Source of the DNA: Clostridia bacterium
GTDB lineage: Bacteria; Bacillota; Clostridia; Christensenellales; CAG-138
Direction: 5' to 3'
Assembly: GCA_017619735.1 (NCBI GenBank)
Contig: JAFZRT010000040.1
Location: 22,593 to 86,592, forward strand
Length of the DNA: 64,000 bases
The notes under the pieces were generated by a model, which saw only the letters and a list, made by a program, of their open reading frames with translations, made no database searches and had not been told where the DNA came from. Below, in pieces: positions 33,660 through 41,536 of the stretch. The position numbers and the translations under genes are program-made. Each line of letters starts with the position of its first letter. The first letter of the stretch is position 1.

Positions 33660-34157
33660 TTGGTTATTCTCGGCATAGATCCCGGATACGCGATACTCGG
33701 CTACGGTCTTTTGAAATACGACCGCGGCGCGTTTACGGTGCTCGATTACGGCGTGATCGAGACCAAGGCCGACCGCACGTTTCCCGAAAGGCTGGAGATA
33801 CTTCACCGCGGCATGACCCTGCTCATAGAAAAGTACACGCCCGACCACATCGCGTTCGAGGAGCTGTTCTTCTACCACAATGCGAAGACGGCGATACAGG
33901 TCGCGGCGGGCCGCGGAGTGGCGCTGCTCGCGGCGCAGCAGGCGGGTCTCCCCCTTTACGAGTACACGCCCATGCAGATAAAGCTGTCCGTCACGGGCGA
34001 CGGTCACGCGGACAAGCTCCAGGTGCAGACGATGGTTAAGCTGCTCCTTAAGCTCAGCACCGTCCCCAAGCCCGACGACGCCGCCGACGCTTTGGGCGCG
34101 GCGATCTGCCACGCGAGCGCGATAGGACCTTCATTGGAGGAATACAGGATTAAATAA
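33660..34157 (+). CDS. ruvC: crossover junction endodeoxyribonuclease RuvC
   Basis: Holliday-junction resolvase. Starting at the TTG at 33660 gives 165 residues. The active-site acidic residues are seen in ILGIDPGYAILGYG, FEELFFYHNAKTAIQVAAGRG and the terminal KPDDAADALGAAICH. The TTG is preceded by CGGAG at 6-base spacing; a GTG at 33642 is in frame but lacks a ribosome site and would add six residues. It heads ruvC-ruvA-ruvB and ends overlapping the ruvA start by one base. Confidence 0.95.
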   Translation: MVILGIDPGYAILGYGLLKYDRGAFTVLDYGVIETKADRTFPERLEILHRGMTLLIEKYTPDHIAFEELFFYHNAKTAIQVAAGRGVALLAAQQAGLPLYEYTPMQIKLSVTGDGHADKLQVQTMVKLLLKLSTVPKPDDAADALGAAICHASAIGPSLEEYRIK

Positions 34158-34744
34158 TGTACGCGCATATAAAAGGAACAGTCGATACGGTGCTTGCGGA
34201 CCGCGCCGTGATAGAGGCCGCGGGGGTCGGATATGAGCTCTTCTGCAGCTCCAACACCCTTCGCTCTCTCCTGCCCGGCCGCACGGCAAAGCTCTTCACC
34301 CATTTTCATCTTGCGCAGGACGCCGTCGCGCTGTACGGCTTCGGGACCGAATCCGAAAGGTCGATGTTCCGCAAGCTCATCAGCGTCTCGCGCATCGGCC
34401 CCAAGGTGGCGCTGAGCGTATTGTCCGTGCTGACGCCGGAGGACGTGGCGCTTGCCGTCGTCACGGACAACGCCGCCGCTTTCGACCGCGTGCCCGGCAT
34501 GGGCCGCAAGACCGCGGCGAGGGTGATACTCGAGCTCAAGGAAAAGGTCGGCGCGTCGGAGGGAGTGCCCTCCGTGAAGAGCGCCGATAACGCTTCCGCG
34601 TCCATGCGGGCGGAGGCGATAGAAGCGCTGGTCGCGCTCGGCTACGACGGAGCGATGGCGGGCAGGGTCGTCGCTGACCTTCCCGAATGCGGATCCGTCG
34701 AGGAAATGATCAAATCGGCTCTGAGGGAGATTTCTAAAAGATAA
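34157..34744 (+). CDS. ruvA: Holliday junction branch-migration protein RuvA
   Basis: 195 residues. N-terminal OB domain (MYAHIKGTVDTVLADRAVIEAAGVGYEL in consecutive strands), two helix-hairpin-helix motifs (ISVSRIGPKVALSVL and VPGMGRKTAARVILELKEK), and the C-terminal domain (AIEALVALGYDGAMAGRVV) that contacts RuvB. It tetramerises on four-way junctions and recruits the RuvB motor. Start ATG shares a base with the ruvC stop; ruvB follows 3 bases after its stop. Confidence 0.96.
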   Translation: MYAHIKGTVDTVLADRAVIEAAGVGYELFCSSNTLRSLLPGRTAKLFTHFHLAQDAVALYGFGTESERSMFRKLISVSRIGPKVALSVLSVLTPEDVALAVVTDNAAAFDRVPGMGRKTAARVILELKEKVGASEGVPSVKSADNASASMRAEAIEALVALGYDGAMAGRVVADLPECGSVEEMIKSALREISKR

Positions 34745-34747
34745 GCT

Positions 34748-35773
34748 ATGGATTTTGACGAGAGGATTATCTCCTCTTCCTTCCAGGAGGAGGACGGAAA
34801 GATCGAATACAGCCTTCGCCCGAGGTTCCTGAACGAATACATCGGTCAGTCCTCCGCGAAGGAGCATATCAGCGTCTACATGCGGGCGGCCAAGCTGCGC
34901 GGCGAGGCGCTGGATCACGTTCTGCTCTACGGCCCTCCCGGCCTGGGCAAGACCACGCTCGCCTCCATCATCTCCAACGAGATGGGCGGCAAGCTCTCCG
35001 TTACCAGCGGCCCGGCTATCACGCACAGCCGCGATCTTGCCGCGATACTGTCGAACATCAACGAGGGCGACATACTCTTCATCGACGAGATACACCGCCT
35101 CAACGCGAGCGTCGAGGAGATACTCTACCCCGCCATGGAGGACTTCGCCTACGATATCGTGATAGGCAAGGGCCCCTCCGCGAGGTCGCTGCGCATGGAG
35201 CTGCCGAAGTTCACGCTCGTCGGCGCGACTACGAGACTGGGCCTGCTGACCTCCCCCCTGCGCGACAGGTTCGGGATAAAGGAGCAGCTCCAGCTCTACA
35301 CGCCGGAGGAGCTGAAGGAGATCATCGTCAGGAGCGCCGGCATACTCGAGGTCGAGATAACCGACGACGGCGCGCTTGAGATCGCCTCCCGTTCGAGGGG
35401 CACTCCCCGCGTCGCGAACCGTCTTCTGAAGCGCGTGCGCGATTTCGCGCAGGTCAGGGGCAGCGGCGTCATCGACTGCGAAACGGCAATGCGCGGGCTC
35501 GACATGCTCGGCGTGGACGAGCTCGGGCTCGACTCCGTCGACCGCCGCATGCTGGAGGCGATGATAGTCAAGTTCCGCGGGCGCCCCGTCGGCCTCGACA
35601 CGATCGCCGCCTCGACAGGCGAGGACGCGACCACCATAGAGGACGTGTACGAGCCGTACCTTATACAGCTGGGCTTCATAGCCCGCACACCGCGGGGGCG
35701 CATACTGCTCCCCAACGCCTACGAGCATATGGGATATCCCGTGCCCGCCGACGGCGATCAGCTGCATTTTTGA
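34748..35773 (+). CDS. ruvB: Holliday junction ATP-dependent helicase RuvB
   Basis: 341 residues of the AAA+ RuvB family. [12 protein letters not shown] near the start, Walker [17 protein letters not shown], Walker [11 protein letters not shown], the sensor region [20 protein letters not shown], and a C-terminal winged helix ending with the [16 protein letters not shown] arginine segment. It drives branch migration on RuvA-bound junctions. Complete and of normal length. Confidence 0.97.
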   Translation: MDFDERIISSSFQEEDGKIEYSLRPRFLNEYIGQSSAKEHISVYMRAAKLRGEALDHVLLYGPPGLGKTTLASIISNEMGGKLSVTSGPAITHSRDLAAILSNINEGDILFIDEIHRLNASVEEILYPAMEDFAYDIVIGKGPSARSLRMELPKFTLVGATTRLGLLTSPLRDRFGIKEQLQLYTPEELKEIIVRSAGILEVEITDDGALEIASRSRGTPRVANRLLKRVRDFAQVRGSGVIDCETAMRGLDMLGVDELGLDSVDRRMLEAMIVKFRGRPVGLDTIAASTGEDATTIEDVYEPYLIQLGFIARTPRGRILLPNAYEHMGYPVPADGDQLHF

Positions 35774-35800
35774 TCAATTCACATATACAGGAGGTTCAGT

Positions 35801-36784
35801 ATGTTTGGGAAGAAAGCCAGGGAGCTCGGGCTTCAGTTGAGCCAAAGCATCGAGGAGAACGCCAAGCTAAAGGAGCGCATATCGGAGCTTGAGGCGGAGG
35901 TCAAGCGCCTGAAGGATCAGGAGGAGCTTGTGGTCCGCTCCATCACCGACGCCAACAGGACGGCAAAGCGCATCGAGGACGAGGCCAACGAGCAGCGCGA
36001 CAAGCTCCTTGCCGACGCGGATCAGCAGGTTAAGGACGCCGAGGAGAAGATCAGCAGCATGCTCGCGCAGGCCGACGAGGATGCGGCGAACGTCCGCAAG
36101 GATGCGGACGATTATTCCGAAAACATTCGCACGGACGCGAACATCTACGTCGAGCGGACGATTATCGCCTCCCAGATGGAGGTCAGGAAGCGCAAGGACG
36201 TCATGGCCGAGCTCAACGAGCTTCTGAAGAAGACCACCGATTACCTCTCCGAGCAGACCGAGACCTTCTCCGCCATGCTGAAGTCCGTAATAGAGGACAA
36301 CGAGGAAAAGACCGAGGAGCTCTGCCGCGACGTGGATAAATGCGACTGCAGCTGCGAGGAGTGCGAGCACCCCTGCAAGGCGCAGGCGGCGAGACCCCCC
36401 AAGAAGCCCAAGTCCGAGGACGGCGAGGACGAGGATGAGGACGAGGAATGCGAAGAGGGCGAAGAAGAGCCCGCGGCCGAGGAGGAGCCCGTTGAGGAGC
36501 CCGAATCCGCCGACGAAGCGGCCCATGCCGAGCCGGATATAGCGGCGCGCGCAGCCGAGCTTCCCGAAGCGAACGGCGACCCCGCTCAGGTGATGAAGAA
36601 CATCTATTACCTGCAGCAGCGCGTGATCCCCGTCACGGAGCCGAAGCGCGTGTTCAGCGACGCCTCCCCCGCCGGCGGAGTCACATTCCCCGACGAGATC
36701 GGCGGCGAGACACCCGCGGACAGCGAGCTTCCCCACGACAGGAAGCTCGGCGACATCGTTTCCGTCGTGGTATCCGCCTCCTGA
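35801..36784 (+). CDS. long coiled-coil protein, DivIVA-like but without the DivIVA membrane head
   Basis: 327 residues. Residues 1 to about 175 are a near-continuous heptad coiled coil (ENAKLKERISELEAEVKRL, then many Ala/Asp/Glu/Lys repeats), similar to the C-terminal coils of DivIVA/GpsB-like proteins. The GYD-type membrane-curvature head is not seen. A Cys cluster follows (CDCSCEECEHPC, about 177-188). Next is a strongly acidic linker (about 200-250) and a C-terminal segment with FPDEIGGETPAD. Function unknown; a role in cell division or scaffolding is only a guess. CAGGAGG precedes the ATG; it is 27 bases after ruvB and may be cotranscribed. Confidence 0.7.
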   Translation: MFGKKARELGLQLSQSIEENAKLKERISELEAEVKRLKDQEELVVRSITDANRTAKRIEDEANEQRDKLLADADQQVKDAEEKISSMLAQADEDAANVRKDADDYSENIRTDANIYVERTIIASQMEVRKRKDVMAELNELLKKTTDYLSEQTETFSAMLKSVIEDNEEKTEELCRDVDKCDCSCEECEHPCKAQAARPPKKPKSEDGEDEDEDEECEEGEEEPAAEEEPVEEPESADEAAHAEPDIAARAAELPEANGDPAQVMKNIYYLQQRVIPVTEPKRVFSDASPAGGVTFPDEIGGETPADSELPHDRKLGDIVSVVVSAS

Positions 36785-36817
36785 CGCAAAGGAATGCAAC
36801 ATATACCGTTTTAGAAG

Positions 36818-36846
36818 TTGACACGGTAAAAAAATGAGATTATAAT
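36818..36846 (+). promoter_or_regulatory. consensus promoter of proS
   Basis: -35 TTGACA (36818-36823), 17-base spacer, -10 TATAAT (36841-36846). The -35 is flanked by the inverted repeat TACCGT (36804-36809) and ACGGTA (36823-36828), which could be an operator. Confidence 0.85.
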
Positions 36847-36866
36847 GCCATTTGGCTTTCAAAAGG

Positions 36867-36913
36867 TCGGGAGTCCCGCCGGCATTCTGTCCGGGCGGCT
36901 CCCGAGGCTTTTT
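36867..36913 (+). promoter_or_regulatory. attenuator-like hairpin in the proS leader
   Basis: A terminator-shaped hairpin inside the short leader: outer arms TCGGGAG (36867-36873) and CTCCCGA (36899-36905), inner CCG-CCGG/CCGG-CGG, loop CATTCTGT, then GGCTTTTT. It lies between the predicted transcript start (about 36853) and the proS ATG, so it would stop transcription unless bypassed. There is no T-box sequence (TGGNACC) and the leader is too short for a canonical T-box. Mechanism unknown. Confidence 0.6.
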
Positions 36914-36936
36914 ATCAGGATAATTGGAGGAACAAT

Positions 36937-38676
36937 ATGAAGGTTCGCAACATTCTCGGCGAAAGGTTCAAGGAGCGCGCTTTCGATATCGAAAGCCAGA
37001 ACCTTATGACCCGCGGCGGCTACATGAAGCAGGTCGGCAACGGCATCTACTCCCTTTTCACCCCCGCAAAGCGCATACAGAACAAGATCGAAGCCATTCT
37101 CCGTGAGGAGATGGACGCGATAGACGGGCAGGAGGTGCTCTTCCCCGTCGTTATGCCCGCAACGCTTTGGCAGTCCTCCGGCAGGTTCGATTCCATCGGC
37201 AAGGAGCTGCTGCGCTTCAAGGACCGCAGCGGCGCCGATATGGTGCTCGGCATGACCCATGAGGAGGCGGCCGTGCAGATGGCGATGAACGTTGCCGGCA
37301 CTTATCAGAAGTACCCGTTCATGATCTATCAGATCCAGACGAAGTTCCGCGACGAGCCCCGTGCGAGGGGCGGTCTGATCCGCGTGCGCGAGTTCACGAT
37401 GAAGGACGGCTACTCCTTCCACACCTCCCAGGAGGATCTGGAGAGATACTACGAGCGCGCATACCGCGCTTACGAGCGCATCTACGCGAGGGCGGGCGTG
37501 CCCGAGGTCATCGCCGTCAAGTCCGATTCCGGCATGATGGGCGGCAAGGTGAGCCACGAGTTCATGCTGCTCACCGACATCGGCGAGGATTCCATCGTCA
37601 TCTGCCCCGAATGCGGCTTCCGCGCCAACATGGACGCCTGCGAGGCCATCACCGAGAACGCTGCCGATGCGGAGCCCGAGGAGCTCAAGGAGGTCTTCAC
37701 CGGCGACGCCAAGACCATCGAAGAGGTCGCGGCTTTCCTCGGCGTGACCGCCGAGAAGACCTGCAAGGCGATAGTCTATCAGAAGAACGACGACGACAGC
37801 TATATCCTCGTGTTCTGCCGCGGCGACCGCGAGCTCAACGAGACCAAGCTGACGAATTACCTGAAGGCGAAGATACATCCCGCCGTCGATATCGAGAACG
37901 CCAATCTTGCCGCGGGCAATATCGGCCCCGTCGGGCTCGAGACCGCCGCGACGGTGCTCTTCGACAAGTCCCTTGTCGGAGCTTCGAACCTCGTCTGCGG
38001 CGCGAACAGGGCCGAATACCATCTCACCGGCTTCGATCCCGCCCGCGATCTTCCCGAGGGCACTCAGTTCATCGACCTCACCAAGGCCGTTGAAGGCGGC
38101 ATCTGCCCCGTATGCGGCAAGCATGCCCTGACGATAAAGAACGGCATCGAGGTCGGCAACATATTCCAGCTCGGCAGGCGCTACACCGAGGCGATGGGCA
38201 TGACCTACGACGACGAGAACGGCGCCCGCGTGAGCCCCATAATGGGCTGCTACGGCATCGGCGTCGGCCGCCTCATGGCCTCCGTCTGCGAAGCGCATCA
38301 CGACGATTACGGCCCCATCTGGCCCATCACGATCGCCCCCTGGCAGGTCGAGATCTGCGCTCTGCGCTCCGACGACGAGAACGTCCGCGCCGCCGCCGAC
38401 AAGCTCTATGAGGAGCTTGAGGACGCCGGCGTAGAGGTGCTCTACGACGATCGCAACGTCTCCGCGGGCTTCATGTTCTCCGACGCGGATCTCTTCGGAG
38501 CTCCCGTCCGCGTGGTCATCAGCCCCAAGACCGTTTCGAGGAACGCCTTCGAGCTCAGCGCGAGGGATAAGTCCTTCCGTGAGGACATCGATCCCGAGAC
38601 CGCCTGCGAGACCGTCGCTAACAAGGTCAGGGAGCTCATCGCCGCCGTCAACGCGAAGGTCCCCGAAAGGATTTAA
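36937..38676 (+). CDS. proS: prolyl-tRNA synthetase (bacterial type with editing domain)
   Basis: Class II synthetase of 579 residues that charges tRNA-Pro. Motif 1 region SRGGYMKQVGNGIYSLF-like (TRGGYMKQVGNGIYSL), motif 2 FRDEPRARGGLIRVREF with MKDGYSFH, the inserted YbaK-like editing domain (about residues 235-385, with CKAIVYQKN and GFDPARDLPEG), motif 3 GCYGIGVGRLMAS, and the anticodon-binding domain at the C-terminus (WQVEICALRSDD onward). TTGGAGGAAC precedes the ATG. Own promoter with an attenuator-like leader, and a strong terminator after the gene. Confidence 0.97.
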   Translation: MKVRNILGERFKERAFDIESQNLMTRGGYMKQVGNGIYSLFTPAKRIQNKIEAILREEMDAIDGQEVLFPVVMPATLWQSSGRFDSIGKELLRFKDRSGADMVLGMTHEEAAVQMAMNVAGTYQKYPFMIYQIQTKFRDEPRARGGLIRVREFTMKDGYSFHTSQEDLERYYERAYRAYERIYARAGVPEVIAVKSDSGMMGGKVSHEFMLLTDIGEDSIVICPECGFRANMDACEAITENAADAEPEELKEVFTGDAKTIEEVAAFLGVTAEKTCKAIVYQKNDDDSYILVFCRGDRELNETKLTNYLKAKIHPAVDIENANLAAGNIGPVGLETAATVLFDKSLVGASNLVCGANRAEYHLTGFDPARDLPEGTQFIDLTKAVEGGICPVCGKHALTIKNGIEVGNIFQLGRRYTEAMGMTYDDENGARVSPIMGCYGIGVGRLMASVCEAHHDDYGPIWPITIAPWQVEICALRSDDENVRAAADKLYEELEDAGVEVLYDDRNVSAGFMFSDADLFGAPVRVVISPKTVSRNAFELSARDKSFREDIDPETACETVANKVRELIAAVNAKVPERI

Positions 38677-38690
38677 GACCCTAAACAATA

Positions 38691-38724
38691 AAGCCCTCCG
38701 AAGTTCATTCGGGGGGCTTTTTTC
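38691..38724 (+). terminator. intrinsic terminator of proS
   Basis: Twelve-bp stem AAGCCCTCCGAA/TTCGGGGGGCTT with loop GTTCA and a TTTTTT tract. The A-rich left flank makes it weakly bidirectional for the convergent DUF4358 gene. Confidence 0.9.
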
Positions 38725-38732
38725 GATCCTGT

Positions 38733-39224
38733 TTATTTGTTGATGAAGTCCTTGAACGCGCGGCTGACGTCCGCCTCGTTCGCGCTCACCACGAGCACGG
38801 CGTACTGCGCCTCGGTGAACACCCTTGCCGAATCGAGCGCGGGCACGAGCTGCGGCGCATAGGAAGCGTACAGCGAGCGGCGCTTTTCGACGTGGGCCCT
38901 GAGCGATTCCGCGGCGGCCTTCACGTCGGCGGCGTCCTTGACCGCTATTACGGCGATCTCGTCCGTGCTGGCGCTGCCGTCGGACGCGTATAGAAGGAAG
39001 AACGATCCGACCTTGGAATAGTCGAGATCCGACAGATGGGCGAACTCCGCTTCCGCGTCGGAGTCGGACGAGCTTGCGTAGCTCAGTTCCGCCTCGCCTT
39101 TGTGCGCGGCGCGCATGGCCTCGGAAAGGTCGAACATGCTGACCGTCGCCTTTTGGGGCGCGGCGGTGCAGGCGCAGAGCAGCAGCGACGCCGCGGCAAG
39201 TATAACGGCTATGGTCCTTTTCAT
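38733..39224 (-). CDS. DUF4358 lipoprotein
   Basis: 163 residues. The signal peptide RTIAVILAAASLLL leads to CAC, the likely lipidated cysteine. The mature part has the DUF4358 pattern: a strand-helix unit DEIAVIAVKDAADVKAAAESL followed by SLYASYAPQLVPAL and YAVLVVSANEADVSRAFKDF. The function of this family is unknown. The ATG at 39224 lies 2 bases after the stop of the transglutaminase gene, with AGGCGG across the junction, so the two exported proteins are probably cotranslated and act together at the cell surface. Confidence 0.82.
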   Translation of the reverse strand: MKRTIAVILAAASLLLCACTAAPQKATVSMFDLSEAMRAAHKGEAELSYASSSDSDAEAEFAHLSDLDYSKVGSFFLLYASDGSASTDEIAVIAVKDAADVKAAAESLRAHVEKRRSLYASYAPQLVPALDSARVFTEAQYAVLVVSANEADVSRAFKDFINK

Positions 39225-39226
39225 AT

Positions 39227-40330
39227 TCAGCCGCCTATCTCGCCGTTCATGACGTCGTCGTACCATTCGCCGCCGGGCACGTACATATCGCCGAACGCGT
39301 CTTCCATGGCCTCGTCGACCTTGCTCTCCTGCTCTTCGTCGAGCACGGGGCCGTAGGACTCGTAGTCGTTCGCGAACATGCAGAGTACGTAATCTCCGCC
39401 GCCGAGATCCGCCCAGTAGTACTCGAAGCCCTTGTTGTCGTAGCCCTGCATTACGGTCTCCGCGATCTTGCTCGCTATGGCGGAGGCGACGGGCTCATCC
39501 TCCCTCGCTATGCCGCCCTCGACCCTGCAGGAGAAGCTGGTCTCGCCCTCGTCGAGCTTGGCCTTCGCGAAAGCGGGAATGGCGTAGACGTCCTCGACCG
39601 TCTCGGCGGACTGCACCGCGGGATTGTATTTGAGGCCCTCCGCCTTGGGGAAGAAGCTGCGGTCCCATTCGTGATCGCCGGCCATTATGGCGTCGGAGAG
39701 GTTGAAATGCCTGTATGTGCCCTCGTCGGAGTCGAAATAGCAGTCGGTGTGATACCATTCGCCGTCGAGCTTGACGATGTCCCAGGAGTGGGAAAGGCTC
39801 GTATCGTGCACGACCATGCACTCTATGCCGAGCATATGCATAAACAGACGGAAAGTGGTGGCGTAGCCGACGCAAACGGCGCTGCGGTACTTGAGCACGC
39901 CGTAGGGATTGTCGCTGTCCTCCGACGTGGTGGGGATGACGGTGAGCATGCCGGTCTCGCTCTTGAGCCTGGTAGTGAGCCAGAGATAGACCGCCCGCTC
40001 CTTTTCAAAGGGAGTCATGTCATCCTTGACGACCGACTCGAGGACGTCCTTCGCCATCTTCATGGTCTCCTTCTGCCTGTCGTCGAGGGATGTGCTGTCG
40101 CCCGAGATGTAGGCGTCGGAGATGGGCTGAGTGGAGCGGATCCAGTATTCGTCGCCTATGCAGACGTCGTTTTCACGCGCGTCGTCTTCGGGCTCGTCAC
40201 TGGTCTCAAGAGCGGTGATGATCCTCGCCGTGTTTTTATAGGCAAACGCGCTTGCAGCCGCGCAGAAGAGCACGACGAGCGAAAGAAGCGCCGCAAGAAC
40301 GATGATAATGGCTTTTGAAGATTTTTTCAT
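39227..40330 (-). CDS. exported transglutaminase-like (papain-fold) protein
   Basis: 367 residues. An N-terminal membrane segment (AIIIVLAALLSLVVLFCAAA) acts as signal or anchor. The transglutaminase core domain has the triad Cys in SAVCVGYATTFRLFMHMLGI, His in LSHSWDIVKLDGEWYH and Asp in TDCYFD. Such domains are proteases or amide-bond transferases; the substrate is unknown. The C-terminal 100 residues are acidic and not recognised. A GGAAAAG site lies upstream. It is the first gene of a two-gene operon with the DUF4358 lipoprotein, transcribed from 40507-40535. Confidence 0.9.
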   Translation of the reverse strand: MKKSSKAIIIVLAALLSLVVLFCAAASAFAYKNTARIITALETSDEPEDDARENDVCIGDEYWIRSTQPISDAYISGDSTSLDDRQKETMKMAKDVLESVVKDDMTPFEKERAVYLWLTTRLKSETGMLTVIPTTSEDSDNPYGVLKYRSAVCVGYATTFRLFMHMLGIECMVVHDTSLSHSWDIVKLDGEWYHTDCYFDSDEGTYRHFNLSDAIMAGDHEWDRSFFPKAEGLKYNPAVQSAETVEDVYAIPAFAKAKLDEGETSFSCRVEGGIAREDEPVASAIASKIAETVMQGYDNKGFEYYWADLGGGDYVLCMFANDYESYGPVLDEEQESKVDEAMEDAFGDMYVPGGEWYDDVMNGEIGG

Positions 40331-40506
40331 TGTTTAATACTTTTCCTTTGCATCGCAAAGGGATCCTTTCTTGATTGTATTCGACGGATCGGCGTCGGAA
40401 AAACCGCCGCGCCGTCTGCATAAAAGCCGGATCAAAGGGGTTTGAAAACGCAGTTTCCGAACCCGATCTCCTCCGATTTTTTACGGCCCCGTTCGGGCCA
40501 AACGAG

Positions 40507-40535
40507 ATTATATTTCAGCGAGGCCGCATTGTCAA
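40507..40535 (-). promoter_or_regulatory. consensus promoter of the transglutaminase-DUF4358 operon
   Basis: Minus strand: -35 TTGACA (40530-40535), 17-base spacer, -10 TATAAT (40507-40512). Long leader of about 170 bases. Confidence 0.82.
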
Positions 40536-40593
40536 CCCCCGAAAACGGGTTTTCGAAAGTATAATCGCGGCCTCATTTCGGCAGCATTATCTG

Positions 40594-40622
40594 TTGCCAA
40601 ATCCGTTGCGCGGTGTTATAAT
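40594..40622 (+). promoter_or_regulatory. promoter of tRNA-Arg
   Basis: -35 TTGCCA (40594-40599), 17-base spacer, -10 TATAAT (40617-40622) with TGT upstream. The tRNA begins 11 bases after the -10. Confidence 0.8.
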
Positions 40623-40632
40623 GACATTCGAT

Positions 40633-40709
40633 GCAACCGTAGCTCACCTGGATAGAGCGTATGCCTCCGGAGCATAAGGCAGTGGGTTCGAGTCCCGCCG
40701 GTTGCGCCA
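40633..40709 (+). tRNA. tRNA-Arg (anticodon CCG)
   Basis: 77 bases including an encoded CCA. Acceptor arms GCAACCG/CGGTTGC pair fully. The D arm is TAGCTCACCTGGATAGAGC. The anticodon stem TATGC/GCATA encloses loop CTCCGGA, giving anticodon CCG (reads CGG, Arg). The T arm contains GGTTCGAGTCC. Discriminator base G. Confidence 0.95.
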
Positions 40710-40717
40710 ACAAAAAG

Positions 40718-40738
40718 AGGGCTTCACGCCCTTTTTTT
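40718..40738 (+). terminator. terminator of tRNA-Arg
   Basis: GGGC/GCCC stem with loop TTCAC followed by seven T residues, nine bases after the CCA. Confidence 0.88.
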
Positions 40739-40756
40739 GTTGGCAATACAGTTGAA

Positions 40757-40873
40757 GGGACTCGAAGGGCGGAAAGAAAATGCGAAGCATTTTCCCGCCC
40801 CGGGATTTTGTCACGGCCGAGCTGCGCCGCGCGGAGCGCAGGCAGCGAGAGCCAATGTGCAAAATCGAGTCCC
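40757..40873. repeat. intergenic palindromic element downstream of tRNA-Arg
   Basis: A 117-base imperfect palindrome. The outer arms are GGGACTCGA (40757-40765) and TCGAGTCCC (40865-40873). Inside is a strong hairpin, GGGCGG-AAA-GAAAATGC, loop GAA, GCATTTTC-CCGCCC (40767-40800), and a GC-rich inner palindrome around GCTGCGCCGCGCGGAGCGCAG (near 40821-40840). The right arm repeats TCGAGTCCCGC, also present in the T arm of the adjacent tRNA (40688-40698). It has the look of a REP- or MITE-like repeat, but only this copy is in the window. Open frames through it are not credible genes. Confidence 0.6.
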
Positions 40874-40897
40874 GCATGCTCAAATATCCCGTCCCTG

Positions 40898-40926
40898 TTG
40901 TCAGCCAGTTCCTCCTATAGTATAAT
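40898..40926 (+). promoter_or_regulatory. promoter of the GNAT gene
   Basis: -35 TTGTCA (40898-40903), 17-base spacer, -10 TATAAT (40921-40926). Confidence 0.75.
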
Positions 40927-40959
40927 GATCATAACGATACGCATTTCACGGAGGGGCGC

Positions 40960-41505
40960 ATGATCGACACAGCGGGACTCAGCACTTGCTTTCGGGTGCG
41001 CAGGCTGAACGACGCCGACGCGGACGGGATACTATTCCTCTGCGAGGGGAACCCGCAGTATTATCTTTACTGCAATTCCGAGCCGTCCATGGAGCAGGTG
41101 CTGCACGACCTGCGTACGGCTCCGCCGGGCGTCGGCGCGGACGACAAGTATTTCGTCGGCTTTTTCCGCGGGGACGAGCTCGTCGCCGTCATGGACCTTA
41201 TCGACGGCTATCCCGGAAAGGGCTGCTGCTATATCGGGTTCTTCATGATGAACGAGGCGTATCAGGGAAAGCTGATCGGCAGCGCGATCATCGACGAGGT
41301 ATGCGCTTATCTGACGCGCATCGGGAAACGGACGATCCGTCTTGCGTTTGCGGAGGACAATCCGCAGGCATCGCACTTCTGGAAAAAGAACGGTTTTATT
41401 GTAAAGGCCGTAGCGCCGATGGACGGATGGACGGCGCTCGTCGCGGAAAGGGATCTGCCCGGCCCCGCGATAGGGCTGTTGAAAAAGCTGACGGATATGC
41501 TATAA
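40960..41505 (+). CDS. GNAT-family N-acetyltransferase
   Basis: 181 residues with a single acetyltransferase fold: strand-rich YFVGFFRGDELVAVMDLIDGYP, CYIGFFMMNEAYQGKLIGSAIIDEV (acetyl-CoA-binding region, with QGKLIG replacing the usual Q/R-x-x-G-x-G/A), and NPQASHFWKKNGF near the C-terminus. The substrate is unknown. CGGAGGGGC precedes the ATG. The promoter of glsA overlaps its last codons. Confidence 0.88.
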   Translation: MIDTAGLSTCFRVRRLNDADADGILFLCEGNPQYYLYCNSEPSMEQVLHDLRTAPPGVGADDKYFVGFFRGDELVAVMDLIDGYPGKGCCYIGFFMMNEAYQGKLIGSAIIDEVCAYLTRIGKRTIRLAFAEDNPQASHFWKKNGFIVKAVAPMDGWTALVAERDLPGPAIGLLKKLTDML

Positions 41506-41506
41506 T
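41479..41506 (+). promoter_or_regulatory. glsA promoter inside the end of the GNAT gene
   Basis: -35 TTGAAA (41479-41484), 16-base spacer, -10 TATAAT (41501-41506) with TGC upstream (extended -10). The -10 spans the GNAT stop codon. Confidence 0.7.
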
Positions 41507-41536
41507 TCTATCGATACCTTCAAGGGGGACGGGACG

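Larger units (their letters stand above)
40331..40632. other. 302-base intergenic region with promoters but no gene
   Basis: It holds a minus-strand consensus promoter (40507-40535) with a leader of about 170 bases to the transglutaminase gene, a GGCCC/GGGCC hairpin near 40490, and a small CCCG-AAAA-CGGG hairpin followed by TTTTCG near 40540-40555. The promoter of the tRNA gene is at its right end. I see no protein-coding sequence. Confidence 0.7.

Noticed and set aside
36847..36936. T-box riboswitch before proS
   Set aside because: The leader is only about 84 bases and lacks the TGGNACC T-box sequence and specifier stem; only a terminator-like hairpin is present.
34004..38688. Long minus-strand frames opposite ruvB, the coiled-coil gene and proS
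   Set aside because: Antisense of ruvB, the coiled-coil gene and proS, with no independent signals.
40737..40925. Short open frames downstream of and opposite tRNA-Arg
   Set aside because: They run through the palindromic element and the tRNA gene itself, with no ribosome sites; not credible proteins.
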